Below, in pieces: positions 13,798 to 16,242 of a stretch of DNA of 16,242 nucleotides. Under the pieces are notes generated by a model that saw only the letters and a program-made list of their open reading frames with translations, had not been told where the DNA came from and did no database searches. The stretch's first letter is position 1. Each line of letters opens with the position of its first letter. The DNA comes from Eubacteriaceae bacterium (GTDB lineage: Bacteria; Bacillota; Clostridia; Eubacteriales; Anaerofustaceae): NCBI GenBank assembly GCA_017613995.1, contig JAGACT010000175.1:1-16242 (forward strand), given 5' to 3'. Both the position numbers and the translations under genes were made by a program.

Positions 13798-14863
13798 CGC
13801 CGGCCATTTCCTTCCAGATCCGGGACAGTTCCCGATTTCCCAGCAGTTCCATGATCGCTTCGACGCTGTCAGACGCCGTGGCTCCCAGACCGTCGCTGAG
13901 GATGACATCGCTGCGGTGCATGGGGTAGCGCAGTGTCCGTATCCCGTAATCCGGCGCGGCGTCGAACTTGCGGACCGATTCAAGGACTCTGCGAAGGCAC
14001 TGTGCTGCTTCAGAGGGTTTTCCTTCCAGCGTATAGATATGAGCCAACACGGTATGCATGCTGGCCATGATCTTATCGGTGAAATCCGCTTTTTCCCCCT
14101 CCTTGAGGGGATCCAGATACGCTATGAGTCCCGACAGCATCCGCTTCGCGGCTTCGTGATCCCTTCTGCCGGTCAGTACCAGCGCATACCCGATAACTGA
14201 ATCCACCAGACCGATCGTGCTGGCCAGCAGGGATTCAGCGAGGAACGGCTCCGCCTCCTCATGTTTTTTCAGATCCAGAGCCAGCATCATGCCGATCGTA
14301 TCGCTGTATAAGCCGCCCGCGTTGTTTTTCTTCAGCAGCTGGATGCTTCTTTCCCTTTCGCCGAGAAGCATCCAGACGGTGGCCATTTCACCGCTGATGG
14401 TCTGCTCGCTGATCTCGGGATCATGATTCTGCGGGATCAGGAGCTTTGCCTGCTCGTATAATTCCAGAGCCCTTCTGGATTCGGCGTGATCCCTGCTGCC
14501 GACACCGAAGAAAGCGTACACCTGAGCACAGCCATGGACGACTTCAAAGGAATTCGGATACTTTTTGAGCGCCTTCTCCGCTTCGGCCAGTGCCTCGGGA
14601 TCCCTGACGCGGCAGTATTCCCTCAATCTCTCTTCTATGGCCGCAATGCGGTTGTCCTTCACCCTGTAGCCAAGAAGAACATCCATGGAGGTGTCGAAAA
14701 AGTCCGCGATCTCAACAAGCATGCCGAGTTCCGGTATCGTCTGGCCCGTTTCCCATTTGTATACCGAACCGACGCTCACCCCCATGGCTTCGGCAAACTG
14801 CTCCTGAGTCAGCCTCCGGTCTTTGCGAAATGCGCGGATATTCTCCGCAAGAGTCAGCTTCAT
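13784..14863 (-). CDS. XRE-family transcriptional regulator with TPR-like C-terminal region
   Basis: DNA-binding regulator, probably of itself and the MFS gene. It is 359 residues. Residues about 6-60 are a classic XRE helix-turn-helix: LAENIRAFRKDRRLTQEQFA, GVSVGSVYKWETGQ, then LGMLVEIADFFDTSMDVLLG. The remainder is helical and alanine/leucine/glutamate-rich with repeat-like pairs (for example EALAEAEKALKKYPNSFE and EAKRMLSGLIAYLDPL), resembling TPR sensor domains. Start ATG at 14863, preceded at 7 bases by a perfect GGAGGT; an upstream ATG pair has no such site. Its stop lies inside the MFS gene, so the two are translationally coupled. The effector is unknown. Confidence 0.86.
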   Translation of the reverse strand: MKLTLAENIRAFRKDRRLTQEQFAEAMGVSVGSVYKWETGQTIPELGMLVEIADFFDTSMDVLLGYRVKDNRIAAIEERLREYCRVRDPEALAEAEKALKKYPNSFEVVHGCAQVYAFFGVGSRDHAESRRALELYEQAKLLIPQNHDPEISEQTISGEMATVWMLLGERERSIQLLKKNNAGGLYSDTIGMMLALDLKKHEEAEPFLAESLLASTIGLVDSVIGYALVLTGRRDHEAAKRMLSGLIAYLDPLKEGEKADFTDKIMASMHTVLAHIYTLEGKPSEAAQCLRRVLESVRKFDAAPDYGIRTLRYPMHRSDVILSDGLGATASDSVEAIMELLGNRELSRIWKEMAGDERR

Positions 14864-14898
14864 TGTTTTGACCTCCGGAATCATCATGATCTGCGTTC

Positions 14899-14927
14899 AT
14901 TATACTCTGTAAGACAGGGGAGGTGAA
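14899..14927 (-). promoter_or_regulatory. Promoter of the XRE-MFS unit
   Basis: On the minus strand -35 TTCACC (14927-14922), 17-base spacer, perfect -10 TATAAT (14904-14899). Transcription would begin about 30 bases before the regulator ATG. No clear operator palindrome is visible over it. Confidence 0.65.
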
Positions 14928-15014
14928 GACACTTCCGATACCGCCAATAAAACTTTTTCTCATACTGTCGGTATGGGTTTTGCTCTCCGCCGGCGAAAGC
15001 AGGTGAAGAGCAGT

Positions 15015-15053
15015 AAAAAAAACGGACTGCTGCGATCGATACGGCAATCCGTT
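15015..15053 (-). terminator. Intrinsic terminator of the Fe-S / Gx transporter unit
   Basis: On the minus strand AACGGA (15053-15048) pairs with TCCGTT (15026-15021), with a partly paired interior (TTGC/GCAG), followed by a run of eight Ts (15022-15015). It lies about 55 bases after the Gx gene stop. Confidence 0.8.
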
Positions 15054-15108
15054 CTGTAAAACTATCCGATCTTCCCGTGAGCAACCGCCTTCCGGGGGGC
15101 GGGGCTTT

Positions 15109-15615
15109 TCAGCCTATGTTTCTGAAATACTTCTGAGGGATCTTTTTTAAAAGCAGAGCCGACAGCGCCCCCACAGCGAGGCCCGCGGCGGTGCCGGAGA
15201 CGATCAGGGGAGCCATGTAGTACACCAGCCCCTTCGTCTGCATGACGATCATGGCGCACAGGATCTGTCCGGCGTTGTGGGATACCGCCCCGGCGACGCT
15301 GACTCCGCTCACCGAGAAGATCCCCGAGGATCTCATCAGGCACATCACCGACAGGCTCACCAGAGCCCCTGAGACGCTGTAGAGCAGGGAAAAGAGGCTT
15401 CCGAACAGCAGGGAGGACAGGGCAATCCTTATCAGGGTGACTATCCACGCGTCCTTCGGGGAGAGCATGAACAGGGCGAACAGCCCCATGGTGTTGGCCA
15501 GTCCGATCTTCACCCCGGGCACCGCGCTGAAGGCGGGCAGCATGCTCTCTACCCAGCTGAGCATCAGGGCCGCGGCGCTCAGAAGGGCCAGGGACGTGAG
15601 CCGCTCAGTTTTCAC
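15109..15615 (-). CDS. Gx transporter family / heptaprenyl diphosphate synthase component I-like membrane protein
   Basis: Small integral membrane protein of 168 residues with about five to six hydrophobic segments. Diagnostic stretches seen: VESMLPAFSAVPGVKIGLANT (residues about 22-42), IVTLIRIALSSLLFG, and SVSGVSVAGAVSHNAGQILCA (about 101-121). These match the Gx / Hpre_diP_synt_I family. The fold resembles ECF S components and the family is often found with redox or flavin genes; its cargo is not established, and the older isoprenoid synthase name may be misleading. The start is GTG at 15615, with GGGAGG 7-8 bases upstream, overlapping the stop of the Fe-S gene by 11 bases, so the two are coupled. 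Confidence 0.85.
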   Translation of the reverse strand: MKTERLTSLALLSAAALMLSWVESMLPAFSAVPGVKIGLANTMGLFALFMLSPKDAWIVTLIRIALSSLLFGSLFSLLYSVSGALVSLSVMCLMRSSGIFSVSGVSVAGAVSHNAGQILCAMIVMQTKGLVYYMAPLIVSGTAAGLAVGALSALLLKKIPQKYFRNIG

Positions 15616-15802
15616 ATTCGTCCTCCCTGATCATTTCGAAGAGTTCCCCGTAGACCGGGTCGTCCTCGCTCACCCAGGTGCATTCGGTCACTTTCAGCTT
15701 CCCGTCGGCGACGGCCCTGGCCATGGCCATGCAGCTGCCCTGGACGCATTTGCCGCAGTCGGTGCGGGGAAGGTAGTCGTATATGTCAAAAACAGAAAGC
15801 AT
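15605..15802 (-). CDS. Small free-standing [4Fe-4S] domain protein, CFeSP large-subunit (AcsC)-like
   Basis: A 65-residue protein that is almost entirely one iron-sulfur domain of the PF04060 type: C16, C19, C24 and C41 (CX2CX4CX16C) in DIYDYLPRTDCGKC followed by GSCMAMARAVADGK. This resembles the N-terminal cluster domain of the corrinoid iron-sulfur protein large subunit and of RnfB, with nothing attached except a short acidic tail. ATG at 15802 with AAGGAGAAG upstream; an earlier ATG at 15826 lies in front of the ribosome site. It is the first gene of a two-gene unit with the Gx membrane protein. A small electron carrier or cluster-bearing partner of the membrane protein is inferred; actual partner unknown. 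Confidence 0.8.
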   Translation of the reverse strand: MLSVFDIYDYLPRTDCGKCVQGSCMAMARAVADGKLKVTECTWVSEDDPVYGELFEMIREDECEN

Positions 15803-15824
15803 TTTTCTTCTCCTTTTCAGGACC

Positions 15825-15830
15825 ATTATA
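15825..15830 (-). promoter_or_regulatory. Probable -10 element of the Fe-S / Gx unit
   Basis: On the minus strand a perfect TATAAT (15830-15825) stands 22 bases before the ATG at 15802. The -35 region (TTTCGG or TTCGGG at 17-18 bases) is poor. The leader is very short. Confidence 0.5.
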
Positions 15831-15936
15831 CACGAAAGAGGGCTTTCCCCGAAAGCATTTCATCATCCCCGCGCCTCCCGGGCCAGAAAAACAACAGCCT
15901 GTCCCCTTATTGTTCCTTCCGGGAGAGCATATATGA

Positions 15937-15942
15937 TATAAT
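15937..15942 (+). promoter_or_regulatory. Probable -10 element of the YicC-family gene
   Basis: Perfect TATAAT 36 bases before the ATG at 15979. The best -35 at 17-18 bases is weak (TTCCTT, 15913-15918). The rest of the divergent gap 15831-15936 shows no other clear signal. Confidence 0.5.
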
Positions 15943-15978
15943 GTGAAAAACATACGAACTTAACGGAGTAAAGTCGAG

Positions 15979-16242
15979 ATGAAAAGCATGACCGGCTTCG
16001 GCATGGGAGAGTACGTGTCGGAGAACGAATCGATAACGGTGGAGGTCAAGAGCGTCAACCACCGCTACAAGGACTACAATTTCAGATTTGCCTCGAGGCT
16101 CTCGGCCCTGGAGAACAACGCCAGGAACCTGGTGTCGAAAATGATGAGCCGCGGGCATATAGACATGATCGCCCGCTACAGCAAATATGCCGACACCGGC
16201 GTGAAGCTGCATTATGACGACGTCCTGGCAAAGGATTACATG
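15979..16242 (+). CDS. YicC/YloC-family endoribonuclease, N-terminal part (cut by window edge)
   Basis: Eighty-eight codons are open from ATG 15979 to the right edge; the full family length is about 290. It begins MKSMTGFGMGE, then VEVKSVNHRYKDYNFR and SRGHIDMIARY. These are the near-invariant N-terminal motifs of YicC (MxSMTGFG, E-x-x-SVNHRYLD, RGKV). YicC proteins are RNases taking part in RNA turnover, known from E. coli and B. subtilis work. GGAG lies 10 bases upstream. In Firmicutes it commonly precedes remA, gmk and rpoZ, which can be expected past the edge. A stop is not reached, so it may be missed by simple ORF calling. Confidence 0.93.
   Translation, partial: MKSMTGFGMGEYVSENESITVEVKSVNHRYKDYNFRFASRLSALENNARNLVSKMMSRGHIDMIARYSKYADTGVKLHYDDVLAKDYM

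Noticed and set aside
13798..13983. N-terminal extension of the MFS protein
   Set aside because: The 62 extra residues are the regulator gene read in another frame; the overlapping ATG at 13797 has the ribosome site and begins the family N-terminus.
1..16242. CRISPR arrays, insertion sequences, rRNA or tRNA genes, phage genes
   Set aside because: No repeated spacer-like units, transposase-like proteins, terminal inverted repeats or structural RNA gene signatures were seen on either strand.

Overview
The window looks like a GC-rich anaerobic Firmicute of the Clostridia type. This is inference from gene content and RNA elements: strong AGGAGG-type ribosome binding sites, ZTP and THF riboswitches, a clostridial-type PurF that starts MGG, a free-standing AICAR transformylase with an archaeal-type IMP cyclohydrolase (PurO), a corrinoid-activating RACo-like protein and an AcsE-like methyltransferase. 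I cannot name a species.

Region 1 (1-7351, minus strand) is a tightly packed purine operon in the order purE-purC-purF-purM-purN-purO-AICAR transformylase-purD. purD runs off the left edge. Gaps are mostly a few bases or overlaps. One sigma-A-like promoter (7322-7351) drives it. Its leader holds a ZTP (ZMP-sensing) riboswitch at 7228-7305, which shares four bases with an intrinsic terminator just before purE. The operon would therefore be read through when ZMP builds up, that is, when 10-formyl-THF is short. PurB and the PurL/Q/S functions are not in the window.

Region 2 (7383-11392) is a one-carbon/folate region. A RACo-like ferredoxin-ASKHA protein on the minus strand has its own promoter and terminator. 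It is divergent from an AcsE-like methyl-THF:corrinoid methyltransferase on the plus strand. Behind the methyltransferase lies a THF riboswitch (10418-10509), then a folate-family ECF transporter S component ending in a strong terminator. No corrinoid protein is encoded here, so the partner must lie elsewhere. Together with region 1, two folate-state sensors of different classes lie about 3 kb apart around genes that make, use or import one-carbon folates.

Region 3 (11403-14927) is accessory. It holds a compact metal-dependent amidohydrolase (plus strand) and, convergent to it, a self-contained unit of an XRE-family regulator and a DHA3-like MFS efflux protein that overlap by 14 bases.

Region 4 (15015-16242) holds a two-gene minus-strand unit: a 65-residue free-standing four-cysteine Fe-S domain resembling the N-terminus of the corrinoid iron-sulfur protein large subunit, and a Gx-family (heptaprenyl diphosphate synthase component I-like) membrane protein. 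Divergent from it is the start of a YicC-family gene cut by the right edge.

The most noteworthy points are the paired ZTP and THF riboswitches, a PurF without its catalytic cysteine, the split PurH function, the AcsC-like mini Fe-S protein, and an unexplained GC-rich cloverleaf-like fold between the divergent RACo and methyltransferase promoters.
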